Source: Obesumbacterium proteus
GTDB taxonomy: Bacteria; Pseudomonadota; Gammaproteobacteria; Enterobacterales; Enterobacteriaceae
Assembly (NCBI RefSeq): GCF_001586165.1
Contig: NZ_CP014608.1
Span: forward strand, 2,542,001 to 2,606,000
Reading direction: 5' to 3'
Length of the DNA stretch: 64,000 nt
The notes under the pieces were generated by a model. That model had not been told where the DNA came from. It saw only the letters and a program-made list of their open reading frames with translations, and made no database searches. The position numbers were made by a program, and so were the translations under genes. This document shows, one piece after another, positions 18,754 through 27,795 of the stretch; the first letter of the stretch is position 1, and each line of letters opens with the position of its first letter.

Positions 18754-19521
18754 ATACCCAGAACAACGATATCTCTTATCGTGGCGAAATGAGCTCGGTC
18801 ATTATTTACCACACAGTGAAAGTGGCGATATTTTATGCTACATCAACTCCTGTTTATCACTTCTTCCATCATTAACTTCTCACCTGTTTACGTAACGTTT
18901 CCGCTTTGCTTACTGACGATTTGTCACGTTGCTTTATTACTCTGTTATTGAAAATGGTATGCAATGAAAATAAAAAATCACGCAAAAGAAACAGCGCATC
19001 GAATAAATAACAATAAATTAACAATAAGTAACCATGGATACGTTTATGATACTTTTACTTAACATAGATCAATGAAATTCCTATAAAAAAATGCCAGAAA
19101 TAGTGCCTTAAACAGTGTGTTTTGCTAATCTTGTCGCAGATCAATTTTAGGTAATTATAATCATTTGCCTAAAACGTGACCTAAATACACAAATCTAATT
19201 CCTAACATGAAAATACCTATTTATTGTGTGGGAATGGCGGGGTACTATTTACTCGTCTGTAATACTGAGTCGTTTTTATTGTTATATTTGTTATCTTCCT
19301 TCGGTTTTTCGTTTCAAACGTTTTCTGAACTATGCTGATGGAGAGGTTTTTACCTCAACATCCGTTGCTAAGATTTGGAAAGCGTAGGCTGCCGAGAATT
19401 GGGGGAGGTTCCAATTTGTTGTTGAAGGGCATTCACTGCTGGTAGTTATGTGACTTCCGTACTCGAACGGGAGCCGTGTTGCCGCAAGTCGGAGTCTTCC
19501 TGCGAGGAGCAAGGAGTCAAG
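18754..19521. promoter_or_regulatory. Long A+T-rich control region upstream of cydA
   Basis: About 770 bases without a supported gene, as in E. coli where cydA has several promoters under ArcA and FNR. It holds the tandem ArcA-like boxes listed separately. A half-conserved FNR-like site (TTAAC-N4-ATCAA, 19059-19072) is weak. I cannot fix the promoters. Confidence 0.65.
18997..19033 (-). promoter_or_regulatory. Tandem ArcA-like boxes
   Basis: On the minus strand, 19022-19008 reads GTTAATTTATTGTTA, 13 of 15 to the ArcA box. Weaker copies at 19033-19019 (10 of 15) and 19011-18997 (9 of 15) are offset by exactly 11 bases each, one helical turn, the arrangement expected for ArcA. They lie about 490 bases upstream of the cydA start. 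Confidence 0.6.
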
Positions 19522-21084
19522 ATGTTGGATATTGTCGAACTGTCACGGTTACAGTTTGCCTTAACGGCGATGTACCACTTCCTGTTTGTGCCACTAACGC
19601 TGGGTATGGCGTTCTTGTTGGCCATCATGGAAACGGTATACGTTCTTACGGGCAAGCAAGTTTATAAAGATATGACTAAGTTCTGGGGCAAGTTGTTTGG
19701 TATCAACTTTGCGCTTGGGGTTGCCACGGGTTTAACCATGGAATTCCAGTTCGGGACTAACTGGTCATACTATTCCCATTACGTTGGAGACATCTTTGGT
19801 GCGCCGCTGGCCATTGAAGGGTTGATGGCGTTCTTCCTTGAATCTACCTTTGTTGGTCTGTTCTTCTTTGGCTGGGATCGTCTGGGCAAAGTACAGCACT
19901 TAGCGGCCACTTGGTTAGTTGCGTTAGGTTCCAACCTGTCTGCACTGTGGATTCTGGTCGCTAACGGTTGGATGCAGAACCCAATTGCATCGGATTTCAA
20001 CTTTGAAACCATGCGTATGGAAATGGTGAGCTTCTCTGAGCTGGTATTAAACCCAGTTGCTCAGGTGAAATTCGTTCACACCGTTTCTGCGGGCTATGTT
20101 ACCGGCGCCATGTTCGTTCTGGGCATCAGCTCCTACTACTTGCTGAAAGGCCGTGATTTCGCCTTTGCTAAGCGTTCATTTGCTATCGCCGCGGCATTTG
20201 GTCTGGCAGCGTCTCTGTCTGTTATCGTTCTGGGTGATGAATCCGGTTACGAGATGGGTGACGTACAGAAAACCAAACTGGCAGCGATTGAAGCAGAGTG
20301 GGAAACCCAACCGGCCCCAGCATCGTTTACTCTGTTTGGTATCCCTAATCAGGAAACCATGACCAACGAATATGCGATTCATATTCCTTACGCACTGGGT
20401 CTGATCGCGACGCGTTCGCTTGATCAGCAGGTGACTGGCCTGAAAGAGCTGATGGCTCAGCATCAGGTTCGTATCCGTAATGGTATGAAAGCTTACGAGT
20501 TGCTGCAGGAACTGCGGACCGGTAACACCGATCCTACCGTGCGTGATGCCTTCAACAAAACCAAGCAGGACTTGGGCTACGGTATGCTGCTGAAGCGTTA
20601 TACCGAGAACCCATCTCAGGCGAGCGAAGAGCAGATTCAGGCCGCAACTAAAGACTCTATTCCTAAAGTTGCTCCGTTGTACTTTGCCTTCCGCATCATG
20701 GTGGCATGTGGCTTTGCGCTGTTGCTGATCATTGCGCTGTCCTTCTGGAGCGTTGTCCGCGGTAACGTGGGTAAAAAACGCTGGTTGCACCGTGCGGCAT
20801 TGCTGGGTATTCCTTTACCTTGGATTGCCTGTGAAGCGGGCTGGTTCGTTGCTGAGTACGGCCGTCAACCATGGGCTATCGGTGAAGTATTGCCGACCGC
20901 GGTGGCGAACTCTTCTCTGACAACGGGCGATCTGCTGTTCTCCATTATTCTGATCTGCGGTCTGTACACGCTGTTCTTAGTCGCAGAAATGTATTTGATG
21001 TTCAAATTTGCTCGCCTGGGGCCAAGCAGCCTGAAGAGCGGTCGTTATCATTTTGAACAGACGAATGCAGTAGAAGCGCGCTAA
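19522..21084 (+). CDS. cydA: Cytochrome bd-I ubiquinol oxidase subunit I
   Basis: CydA binds haems b558, b595 and d and oxidises ubiquinol with oxygen in the inner membrane. The 520-residue protein has about nine helices; the haem ligand His19 is in TAMYHFLFVP. The quinol-loop (Q-loop) is of the long type (GDVQKTKLAAIEAEWETQPAP and onward). The frame opens 24 codons upstream, but AAGGAG lies 5 bases before the ATG at 19522, which gives the E. coli N-terminus MLDIVELSRLQ. Confidence 0.97.
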   Translation: MLDIVELSRLQFALTAMYHFLFVPLTLGMAFLLAIMETVYVLTGKQVYKDMTKFWGKLFGINFALGVATGLTMEFQFGTNWSYYSHYVGDIFGAPLAIEGLMAFFLESTFVGLFFFGWDRLGKVQHLAATWLVALGSNLSALWILVANGWMQNPIASDFNFETMRMEMVSFSELVLNPVAQVKFVHTVSAGYVTGAMFVLGISSYYLLKGRDFAFAKRSFAIAAAFGLAASLSVIVLGDESGYEMGDVQKTKLAAIEAEWETQPAPASFTLFGIPNQETMTNEYAIHIPYALGLIATRSLDQQVTGLKELMAQHQVRIRNGMKAYELLQELRTGNTDPTVRDAFNKTKQDLGYGMLLKRYTENPSQASEEQIQAATKDSIPKVAPLYFAFRIMVACGFALLLIIALSFWSVVRGNVGKKRWLHRAALLGIPLPWIACEAGWFVAEYGRQPWAIGEVLPTAVANSSLTTGDLLFSIILICGLYTLFLVAEMYLMFKFARLGPSSLKSGRYHFEQTNAVEAR

Positions 21085-21098
21085 CAGGAGTCCACGCT

Positions 21099-22238
21099 AT
21101 GTTTGATTATGAAGTATTGCGATTTGTCTGGTGGCTGCTCGTTGGTGTGCTGCTGATTGGATTCGCAGTCACCGATGGTTTTGATATGGGGGTAGGTGTG
21201 CTCTCCCGTATCATCGGTAAGACCGATACCGAACGCCGTATTATGATTAACGCGGTTGCCCCTCACTGGGAAGGTAACCAAGTTTGGCTGGTGACCGCGG
21301 GTGGTGCGCTGTTTGCTGCATGGCCAATGGTTTACGCGGCTGCATTCTCCGGCTTCTACGTTGCTATGATTTTAGTGCTGGCGTCATTGTTCTTCCGTCC
21401 GGTTGGCTTTGATTACCGCTCTAAGATCGAGAGCACTCGCTGGCGTAACATGTGGGACTGGGGCATCTTTATTGGTAGCCTCGTGCCTGCATTAGTTTTC
21501 GGCGTGGCATTCGGTAACCTGCTGTTGGGCGTTCCGTTCCATATTGATGAATACCTGCGTCTTTACTACACAGGCAACTTCTTCCAACTGCTGAATCCGT
21601 TTGGTCTGTTGGCAGGTGTGGTTAGCTTGACGATGTTGCTGGCTCAGGGCGCAACTTATTTGCAAATGAAAACCTCGGGCGAAGTGCACTTGCGCTCTCG
21701 TACTGCGGCGCAGATTTGTTCTCTGGTGATGGCGGTAGCGTTCTTGCTGGCAGGCGTTTGGCTGGTGAAAGGCATCGATGGTTATGTGATTACTTCGGCT
21801 ATCGATACTACGGCACAGTCTAACCCGCTGCGTAAAGAAGTGGCTCATCAGGCCGGTGCATGGCTGTTGAACTTCAACAAGTATCCAATCCTGTGGGCTC
21901 TGCCTGCGCTGGGTGTGGTACTGCCGTTGCTGACAACGTTGTGCTCACGCGTTGAGAAGGGGGGCTGGGCGTTCCTGTTCTCCTCTCTGACCATTGCCTG
22001 TGTGATCCTGACCGCCGGTGTGACTATGTTCCCGTTCGTGATGCCTTCTATCACCAACCCAAGCATGAGTCTGACCATGTGGGATGCGACGTCTAGCTTG
22101 CTGACTCTGCAAGTGATGACCGTGGTTGCGATTATTTTTGTTCCAATTGTGCTGCTGTACACCATCTGGTGTTACTACAAAATGTTCGGCCGCTTGGACA
22201 AAAAATATATCGAAGAAAACACGCACTCACTTTATTAA
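21099..22238 (+). CDS. cydB: Cytochrome bd-I ubiquinol oxidase subunit II
   Basis: CydB is the second large membrane subunit of the bd oxidase; it is structural and forms part of the oxygen and proton path. At 379 residues it has the E. coli length. It begins MFDYEVLRFVWWLLVGVLL, with the family segment FAVTDGFDMGVG and NAVAPHWEGNQVWLV. It follows cydA by 14 bases with an AGGAG site. Confidence 0.97.
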   Translation: MFDYEVLRFVWWLLVGVLLIGFAVTDGFDMGVGVLSRIIGKTDTERRIMINAVAPHWEGNQVWLVTAGGALFAAWPMVYAAAFSGFYVAMILVLASLFFRPVGFDYRSKIESTRWRNMWDWGIFIGSLVPALVFGVAFGNLLLGVPFHIDEYLRLYYTGNFFQLLNPFGLLAGVVSLTMLLAQGATYLQMKTSGEVHLRSRTAAQICSLVMAVAFLLAGVWLVKGIDGYVITSAIDTTAQSNPLRKEVAHQAGAWLLNFNKYPILWALPALGVVLPLLTTLCSRVEKGGWAFLFSSLTIACVILTAGVTMFPFVMPSITNPSMSLTMWDATSSLLTLQVMTVVAIIFVPIVLLYTIWCYYKMFGRLDKKYIEENTHSLY

Positions 22239-22250
22239 GGAGCGATAACC

Positions 22251-22364
22251 ATGTGGTATTTTGCCTGGATTTTAGGAACGCTTCTGGCTTGTTTCTTCGC
22301 TATCATCACTGCGATGGCGATTGAAAACAGCGAAGCCAAGGCAACGGCGAAAGACGCCGAGTAA
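22251..22364 (+). CDS. cydX: Cytochrome bd oxidase accessory subunit CydX
   Basis: This 37-residue protein begins MWYFAWILGTLLACFF, almost identical to E. coli CydX. It is a single-helix subunit that stabilises the haems of CydAB. The site aaggagcg precedes the ATG. Its stop overlaps the ybgE start (TAATG). Length equals E. coli CydX. Confidence 0.95.
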   Translation: MWYFAWILGTLLACFFAIITAMAIENSEAKATAKDAE

Positions 22365-22657
22365 TGGCTAACTTATCTGATAAGCTCTATCAGATCATGG
22401 ACAAGGGCCCGTTACGGGCCCTTTCATTGGTTCTGGCATTAGTGGTGGCGTTTTGTGTTTTTTGGGACCCATCGCGTTTTGCCGCCAAGACCAGTGAGCT
22501 TGAGATTTGGCAAGGGCTATTAATTATGTGGGCGGTTTGCGCTGGTGTGATACATGGCGTAGGTTTTCGTCCTTACCGCAGTCTGTGGAAAGCCGTGTTT
22601 TCTCCATTGCCTGCCGTGATTATTCTACTGGCCGGTTTGTTACACTTCTTCAGTTAA
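22364..22657 (+). CDS. ybgE: Cyd operon membrane protein YbgE
   Basis: This 97-residue protein has three predicted hydrophobic segments and the family sequence KGPLRALSLVLAL and HGVGFRPYRSLWK. It is always found with cydABX in enterobacteria; its function is not established. It overlaps cydX by one base and so belongs to the operon. Confidence 0.9.
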   Translation: MANLSDKLYQIMDKGPLRALSLVLALVVAFCVFWDPSRFAAKTSELEIWQGLLIMWAVCAGVIHGVGFRPYRSLWKAVFSPLPAVIILLAGLLHFFS

Positions 22658-22682
22658 CGTCAAGAACGGTTAGTAATTCTTC

Positions 22683-22721
22683 AAAATAATTATGGGTCCA
22701 TGATTGATCCATAATTATTTT
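22683..22721. terminator. Inverted repeat between the cyd and tol operons
   Basis: AAAATAATTATGG and CCATAATTATTTT form a perfect 13-base stem with a 13-base loop, ending in four T on the plus strand. It probably ends the cyd transcript. The stem is A+T-rich. Confidence 0.6.
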
Positions 22722-22803
22722 CGTTCTCATCTACCTCCCCCATTCCCAACCCGTTTTCAAGTGAGTATAGTAACCGCGTTAATTTGCATTTCTGAGATGT
22801 AGA

Positions 22804-23208
22804 GTGAGCATTATGATGTTCCGATGGCCGGTACGTGTATATTACGAAGACACGGACGCCGGGGGCGTGGTTTATCACGCACGATACGTCGCTTTTTATG
22901 AAAGAGCGCGCACAGAGATGCTGCGCCAACATAATTTCAGTCAGCAACAATTGCTGAGTGAGCATGTCGCTTTTGCTGTCCGTCGCATGACGGTAGAGTA
23001 TCTGTCACCTGCACGTCTGGATGACATGCTGGAGGTAGAGACTGAGATTACCGCCATACGAGGGGCTTCTCTCACGTTTGCCCAACGTATCATCAATTCG
23101 CAAGGCAAAATTTTAAGCCAAGCTGATGTGTTGGTTGCATGCATCGATCAAAACCAAATGAAGCCTATTGCGCTTCCCAAGTCTATTGTCGCGGAGTTTA
23201 AGCAGTGA
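22804..23208 (+). CDS. ybgC: Acyl-CoA thioesterase YbgC
   Basis: YbgC is a 4-hydroxybenzoyl-CoA-type hotdog thioesterase, the first gene of the tol-pal cluster. The active-site segment is YYEDTDAGGVVYHARYVAFYERAR. The GTG at 22804 gives 134 residues, the E. coli length; ATG codons at 22813 and 22816 are alternatives. It overlaps tolQ by 4 bases (GTGA). Confidence 0.92.
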   Translation: MSIMMFRWPVRVYYEDTDAGGVVYHARYVAFYERARTEMLRQHNFSQQQLLSEHVAFAVRRMTVEYLSPARLDDMLEVETEITAIRGASLTFAQRIINSQGKILSQADVLVACIDQNQMKPIALPKSIVAEFKQ

Positions 23209-23888
23209 CTGACATGAACATGTTCGATTTATTTTTGAAGGCGAGCCTGCTGGTAAAGCTTATCATGCTGGTTTTGGTGTGCTTCTCTATCGCCTCTTGG
23301 GCCATCATCATTCAGCGTACTCGCATCTTGAATGCGGCCACGCGTGATGCTGAAGCCTTCGAAGATAAATTCTGGTCGGGAATTGAGTTATCTCGTCTGT
23401 ATCAGGAAAGCCAAACTCGCCGTGATAGCCTGACTGGCTCAGAGCAAATCTTCCATTCTGGTTTTAAAGAGTTTGCGCGTTTACACCGTGTAAACAGCCA
23501 CGCTGCGGATGGCGTGATTGAAGGCGCAACGCGTGCGATGCGCATTTCATTAAATCGCGAAGTTGAAGGTTTGGAAACGCATATCCCATTCTTGGGTACC
23601 GTCGGTTCAATCAGCCCGTATATCGGCCTGTTCGGTACCGTTTGGGGGATTATGCATGCCTTTATCGGTTTGGGTGCTGTTAAACAGGCAACCCTGCAAA
23701 TGGTTGCTCCAGGTATTGCAGAAGCATTGATCGCAACGGCGATCGGTCTGTTTGCTGCAATTCCAGCGGTTATGGCCTACAACCGTCTGAATCAGCGTGT
23801 GAATAAGCTTGAACAGAATTACACCAATTTTATGGAAGAGTTCATTGCCATTCTGCACCGTCAGGCTTTTGCTACCGAATCTAAATAA
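23205..23888 (+). CDS. tolQ: Tol-Pal system proton-channel subunit TolQ
   Basis: TolQ with TolR forms the inner-membrane proton-driven motor that energises TolA at the division site (ExbB/MotA family). The 227-residue protein has three membrane segments; the conserved FLGTVGSISPYIGLFGTVWG and TAIGLFAAIPAVMAYNR hold the channel Thr residues. The GTG start overlaps ybgC, as in E. coli. Confidence 0.96.
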   Translation: MTDMNMFDLFLKASLLVKLIMLVLVCFSIASWAIIIQRTRILNAATRDAEAFEDKFWSGIELSRLYQESQTRRDSLTGSEQIFHSGFKEFARLHRVNSHAADGVIEGATRAMRISLNREVEGLETHIPFLGTVGSISPYIGLFGTVWGIMHAFIGLGAVKQATLQMVAPGIAEALIATAIGLFAAIPAVMAYNRLNQRVNKLEQNYTNFMEEFIAILHRQAFATESK

Positions 23889-23901
23889 GTAGGAGGTTAG
23901 C

Positions 23902-24324
23902 ATGGCGAGATCAAGTGGCCGTCGCGAGCTCAAATCTGAAATTAACATCGTTCCGTTACTGGACGTGTTATTAGTTCTGGTACTGATTTTTATGGCGACA
24001 GCGCCAATTATCACCCAGAGCGTAGAGGTTGATTTACCCGACGCAACGGATTCAAAAACGGTAAGCACTAACGACAATCCACCGGTTATCGTTGAAGTGT
24101 CTGGCATCGGCCAATATGCGGTTGTGGTTGATCATAATCGTATGGAACAGCTGCCAGCGGAGCAGGTTGTTGCGGAAGCGCAATCTCAGCTTAAAGCTAA
24201 TCCAAAAACCGTATTTTTGATCGGTGGTGCTAAAGATGTACCTTATGACGAAATCATTAAGGCGCTGAATCTTTTGCATCAGGCAGGCGTAGCCTCTGTA
24301 GGGTTAATGACGCAGCCGATCTGA
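23902..24324 (+). CDS. tolR: Tol-Pal system subunit TolR
   Basis: TolR (140 residues) has one membrane helix carrying the proton-binding Asp in INIVPLLDVLLVLVLIFM, followed by a periplasmic domain (ExbD family). It is spaced 13 bases from tolQ with an AGGAGG site. It works with TolQ and TolA. Confidence 0.96.
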   Translation: MARSSGRRELKSEINIVPLLDVLLVLVLIFMATAPIITQSVEVDLPDATDSKTVSTNDNPPVIVEVSGIGQYAVVVDHNRMEQLPAEQVVAEAQSQLKANPKTVFLIGGAKDVPYDEIIKALNLLHQAGVASVGLMTQPI

Positions 24325-24495
24325 TTGCTGTAAAAAAGCATGAAATCCGTGTTGGAATTCCTGTACTAAAGCGCTAGCATGCAGCCTGTTTATAGGCTGC
24401 GTGTTGCATTTTGCGCAGAGGATATTTGGCACTTAATTTGTTTAACTGAGCTTTTGGAAACCGGCTCCGGGATACTGGCTCTTGGAAACTGAATC

Positions 24496-25734
24496 GTGGT
24501 AAAGGCATCTGAGAAAAACGATAAGCTAAATCGCTCTGTCATCGTTTCAATCATTTTGCATATTGTCCTGATAGCGTTATTAGTCTGGGGCTCAATGATG
24601 CAGGATTCAACGATAAGTGCTGGCGGCGGCGGTGGCGGCGGTTCTGCCATTGACGCGGTCATGGTTGATTCCGGTGCAATGGTTCAACAGTATAATGATC
24701 GCCAGCAACAGCAGCAAAGTGATGCGCGTCGTGCAGAACAGCAGCGTAAAAAACAAGCCGAAAAGCAGGCTGAAGAACTACAACAAAAACAGGCTGAGGA
24801 ACAGCAGCGTCTAAAAGAGCTGGAAAAAGAGAGAATTCAGGCGCAGGAAGATGCTAAACAAGCTGCAGAAGACGCCAAACAGGCGGCTGAAGAAGCTAAA
24901 AAGCAGGCTGCGGAAGAAGTGAAAAAGGCAGCAGAAGAAGCTAAGAAAGAGGCTGCTTTAGCAGCGGCTAAAGCGAAACAGGAAGTTGCCAAAGAGGCGG
25001 CGGTTGCAGCCGCTGCCGCGAAGAAACAAGCGGAAGAAGAAGTTAAGAAAGCGGCAGCAGAGGCGAAGAAACAGGCCGAAGCTGAAGCAAAAAAACAAGC
25101 TGCAGCTGATGCTAAGAAAGCCGCTGAAGAAGCCAAAAAACAGGCTGCTGATGAGGCGAAGAAGGCGGCTGAAGACGCTAAGAAAGAAGCCGCAGCTGAA
25201 GCGAAAAAACAAGCTGCCGCGGATGCTAAAGCGAAAGCAGATACTGAAGCTAAAGCTGCAGCCGCTGCGAAAAAAGCCGCAGATGCCAAGAAAAAGGCCG
25301 ATGCTGCCGCCGCTGCGAAAGCCGCAGAAGGTGTTGACGACCTGTTTGATGGCCTTGCTGATGGCAAAAACGCGCCGAAGGGTGGGGGAGCCGCAGGTGC
25401 TGCGGGGACTTCTGGCAAAGCTGGCGCGGCAGGAAAAGGTAATAGCAAAACGAGTGGAGCTTCTGGCGCAGATATCAGTAACTACGCTGGACAGATTCAA
25501 GCGGCGATTGAAAGTAAGTTCCATACAGATCCGAGCTTTAGCGGCAAAGTATGTAACCTGCGTATTAAGCTCGCGTCGGATGGCATGCTGTTAAGCGTGA
25601 CTTCTGAAGGTGGCGATCCTGCGCTTTGTCAGGCGGCGGTTGCAGCAGCGAGAATGGCGAAATATCCTAAGCCGCCAAGTGACGCCATTTACCAGATATT
25701 TAAAAATGCGCCCGTTGATTTTAAACCGAATTGA
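24496..25734 (+). CDS. tolA: Tol-Pal system envelope-spanning protein TolA
   Basis: TolA links the TolQR motor to Pal and TolB at the outer membrane. The 412 residues comprise a membrane anchor (about 14-34) with the SxxxH-type helix (SIILHIVL), a run of eight Gly, a long Ala/Lys/Glu/Gln helical domain (about 70-280), and a globular C-terminal domain (IQAAIESKFHTD onwards) with two Cys. The GTG start (VKASEKNDKL) matches E. coli. The helical repeat (AEEAKKQA and variants) differs in length from E. coli (421 residues total). The antisense frame through this domain is a composition artefact. Confidence 0.95.
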   Translation: MVKASEKNDKLNRSVIVSIILHIVLIALLVWGSMMQDSTISAGGGGGGGSAIDAVMVDSGAMVQQYNDRQQQQQSDARRAEQQRKKQAEKQAEELQQKQAEEQQRLKELEKERIQAQEDAKQAAEDAKQAAEEAKKQAAEEVKKAAEEAKKEAALAAAKAKQEVAKEAAVAAAAAKKQAEEEVKKAAAEAKKQAEAEAKKQAAADAKKAAEEAKKQAADEAKKAAEDAKKEAAAEAKKQAAADAKAKADTEAKAAAAAKKAADAKKKADAAAAAKAAEGVDDLFDGLADGKNAPKGGGAAGAAGTSGKAGAAGKGNSKTSGASGADISNYAGQIQAAIESKFHTDPSFSGKVCNLRIKLASDGMLLSVTSEGGDPALCQAAVAAARMAKYPKPPSDAIYQIFKNAPVDFKPN

Positions 25735-25916
25735 TTTGACTAATTTTGTTTGAATAACAGTGCATTAGATAAAGCCAAAGTAAAGCAACATATAGTGAAC
25801 GTAAAGTTTCGGAATTATATGATGGTTACACTGGGCAATATGTAGTTTTGTGTGCGTTGGTTTGTTAAAATTCTGCTAAATTATCGTGGCCATCGGGGTC
25901 AGATAAGGGAGATATG

Positions 25917-27209
25917 ATGAAGCAGGCGTTTCGTGTAGCGATGGGGCTATTAATCCTGTGGGCCAGTGTGCTCCACGCGGAAGTCCGAATAGTGATTACT
26001 CAGGGTGTGGATACCGCTCGTCCGATTGGTGTAGTGCCTTTCAAATGGATGGGACCGGGTTCTGCTCCTGAAGATATCGGTGGAATTGTCGCGGCTGACT
26101 TACGCAACAGCGGTAAATTCAACCCGATTGATACCAACCGTATGCCACAACAGCCAACTACGGTTGCTGAAGTGACTCCGGCAGCGTGGACGGCATTGGG
26201 TATTGATGCGGTCGTGGTGGGGCAGGTTCAGCCAAGCGCAGATGGTGGCTATATGGTTTCTTATCAGATGGTTGATACCTCTGGTAACCCTGGTAGCGTT
26301 CTGTCCCAGAATCAGTACAAAGTGACCAAGCAGTGGCTACGCTATGCGGCACATACCAGCAGCGATGAAGTCTTTGAAAAGCTGACCGGTATTAAAGGCG
26401 CATTCCGTACTCGTATTGCCTACGTTGTGCAGACTAACGGCGGCCAGTTCCCTTATGAACTGCGCGTTGCTGACTACGATGGCTATAATCAGTTTGTTGT
26501 TCACCGTTCGCCGCAGCCATTGATGTCTCCGGCGTGGTCGCCAGACGGTAGCAAACTGGCTTACGTAACTTTCGAAAGCGGTAAATCAGCGCTGGTGATT
26601 CAGACCCTGTCTAACGGTGCAATCCGTCAGGTAGCGTCATTCCCACGCCACAACGGTGCTCCATCGTTCTCTCCAGATGGCAGCAAGTTGGCGTTCGCGT
26701 TGTCTAAAACAGGCAGCTTGAACCTGTATGTTATGGATTTGGGCTCTGGCTCAATTCGTCAGGTGACTGATGGCCGTAGCAACAATACGGAGCCTTCATG
26801 GTTCCCGGATAGTCAAACTTTGGCATTTACATCTGACCAAGGTGGACGTCCACAGATTTATAAAGTGAATATTAATGGTGGTGCGCCTGAACGTCTGACC
26901 TGGGAAGGTTCTCAGAATCAGGATGGCGACGTAAGTTCTGACGGCAAGTTCCTTGTCATGGTTGGCACAAGCGGCGGTTCACAGCACATCACTAAACTGG
27001 ATCTCGGATCGAATGCGAATCAAGTTTTGACCAGCACGTTCCTAGACGAAACGCCGAGTATCGCGCCAAATGGTACCATGGTTATCTATAGTTCTACTCA
27101 AGGACTGGGTTCCGTGTTGCAGCTAGTCTCGACCGACGGGCGTTTCAAAGCGCGTCTTCCGGCAACCGATGGTCAGGTGAAATTCCCTGCCTGGTCGCCG
27201 TATCTGTGA
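25917..27209 (+). CDS. tolB: Tol-Pal system beta-propeller protein TolB
   Basis: TolB is periplasmic, binds Pal and TolA, and contains an N-terminal domain and a six-bladed beta-propeller (repeats of SPDGSKLA, DGRSNNTEP, DGQVKFPAW). A signal peptide ends at LHAEV. There are two adjacent ATGs; the second (25917) has AGGGAG at 5 bases and gives 430 residues, the E. coli length. A gap of about 180 A+T-rich bases follows tolA, so a separate promoter is likely. Confidence 0.96.
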   Translation: MKQAFRVAMGLLILWASVLHAEVRIVITQGVDTARPIGVVPFKWMGPGSAPEDIGGIVAADLRNSGKFNPIDTNRMPQQPTTVAEVTPAAWTALGIDAVVVGQVQPSADGGYMVSYQMVDTSGNPGSVLSQNQYKVTKQWLRYAAHTSSDEVFEKLTGIKGAFRTRIAYVVQTNGGQFPYELRVADYDGYNQFVVHRSPQPLMSPAWSPDGSKLAYVTFESGKSALVIQTLSNGAIRQVASFPRHNGAPSFSPDGSKLAFALSKTGSLNLYVMDLGSGSIRQVTDGRSNNTEPSWFPDSQTLAFTSDQGGRPQIYKVNINGGAPERLTWEGSQNQDGDVSSDGKFLVMVGTSGGSQHITKLDLGSNANQVLTSTFLDETPSIAPNGTMVIYSSTQGLGSVLQLVSTDGRFKARLPATDGQVKFPAWSPYL

Positions 27210-27257
27210 TGCATGTATAAAAAGATATGTATAGCAAATTATAAAAGGATCAAAGAG

Positions 27258-27773
27258 ATGCAACTGAACAAAGTTCTGAAGGGGCTGATGTTGGCACTGC
27301 CTATCATGGCTGTAGCTGCTTGTAGTTCACATAAAAATGCGAACGACGATCAATCAGCAATGGGTGCTGGCGCTGGTAACGGTATGGAAAACGGCAGCAG
27401 CAACCTGTCTTCTGAAGAACAGGCTCGTCTGCAGATGCAAGAACTCCAGAAAAACAACATCGTTTACTTCGGTCTGGACAAGTACGATGTGAGCTCTGAC
27501 TACGCTCAGATGCTGGATGCGCATGCTGCTTTCCTGCGTAACAACCCATCTTACAAAGTGACTGTAGAAGGTCATGCGGATGAGCGCGGTACTCCTGAGT
27601 ACAACATCGCCCTGGGCGAACGTCGTGCTAACGCAGTTAAGATGTACCTGCAAGGTAAAGGCGTAGGCGCTGATCAGATCTCTATCGTTTCTTACGGTAA
27701 AGAAAAACCAGCAGTACTGGGCCACGACGAAGCAGCCTATGCTAAAAACCGTCGTGCCGTACTGGTTTACTAA
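27258..27773 (+). CDS. pal: Peptidoglycan-associated lipoprotein Pal
   Basis: Pal is an outer-membrane lipoprotein binding peptidoglycan through an OmpA-like domain (EGHADERGTPEYNIALGERRANAV). The lipobox ends at Cys22 (VAAC) followed by Ser, which permits Lol export to the outer membrane. A longer frame starts at 27213, but the ATG at 27258 gives MQLNKVLKGL as in E. coli. Length 171 (E. coli 173). Confidence 0.96.
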   Translation: MQLNKVLKGLMLALPIMAVAACSSHKNANDDQSAMGAGAGNGMENGSSNLSSEEQARLQMQELQKNNIVYFGLDKYDVSSDYAQMLDAHAAFLRNNPSYKVTVEGHADERGTPEYNIALGERRANAVKMYLQGKGVGADQISIVSYGKEKPAVLGHDEAAYAKNRRAVLVY

Positions 27774-27795
27774 TAGTTAGTAAGACGAGTATCGC

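Noticed and set aside
24837..25448. 203-residue antisense frame in tolA
   Set aside because: It is the mirror of the Ala/Lys/Glu repeat of TolA (poly-Ala/Ser product), with no ribosome site; a composition artefact.
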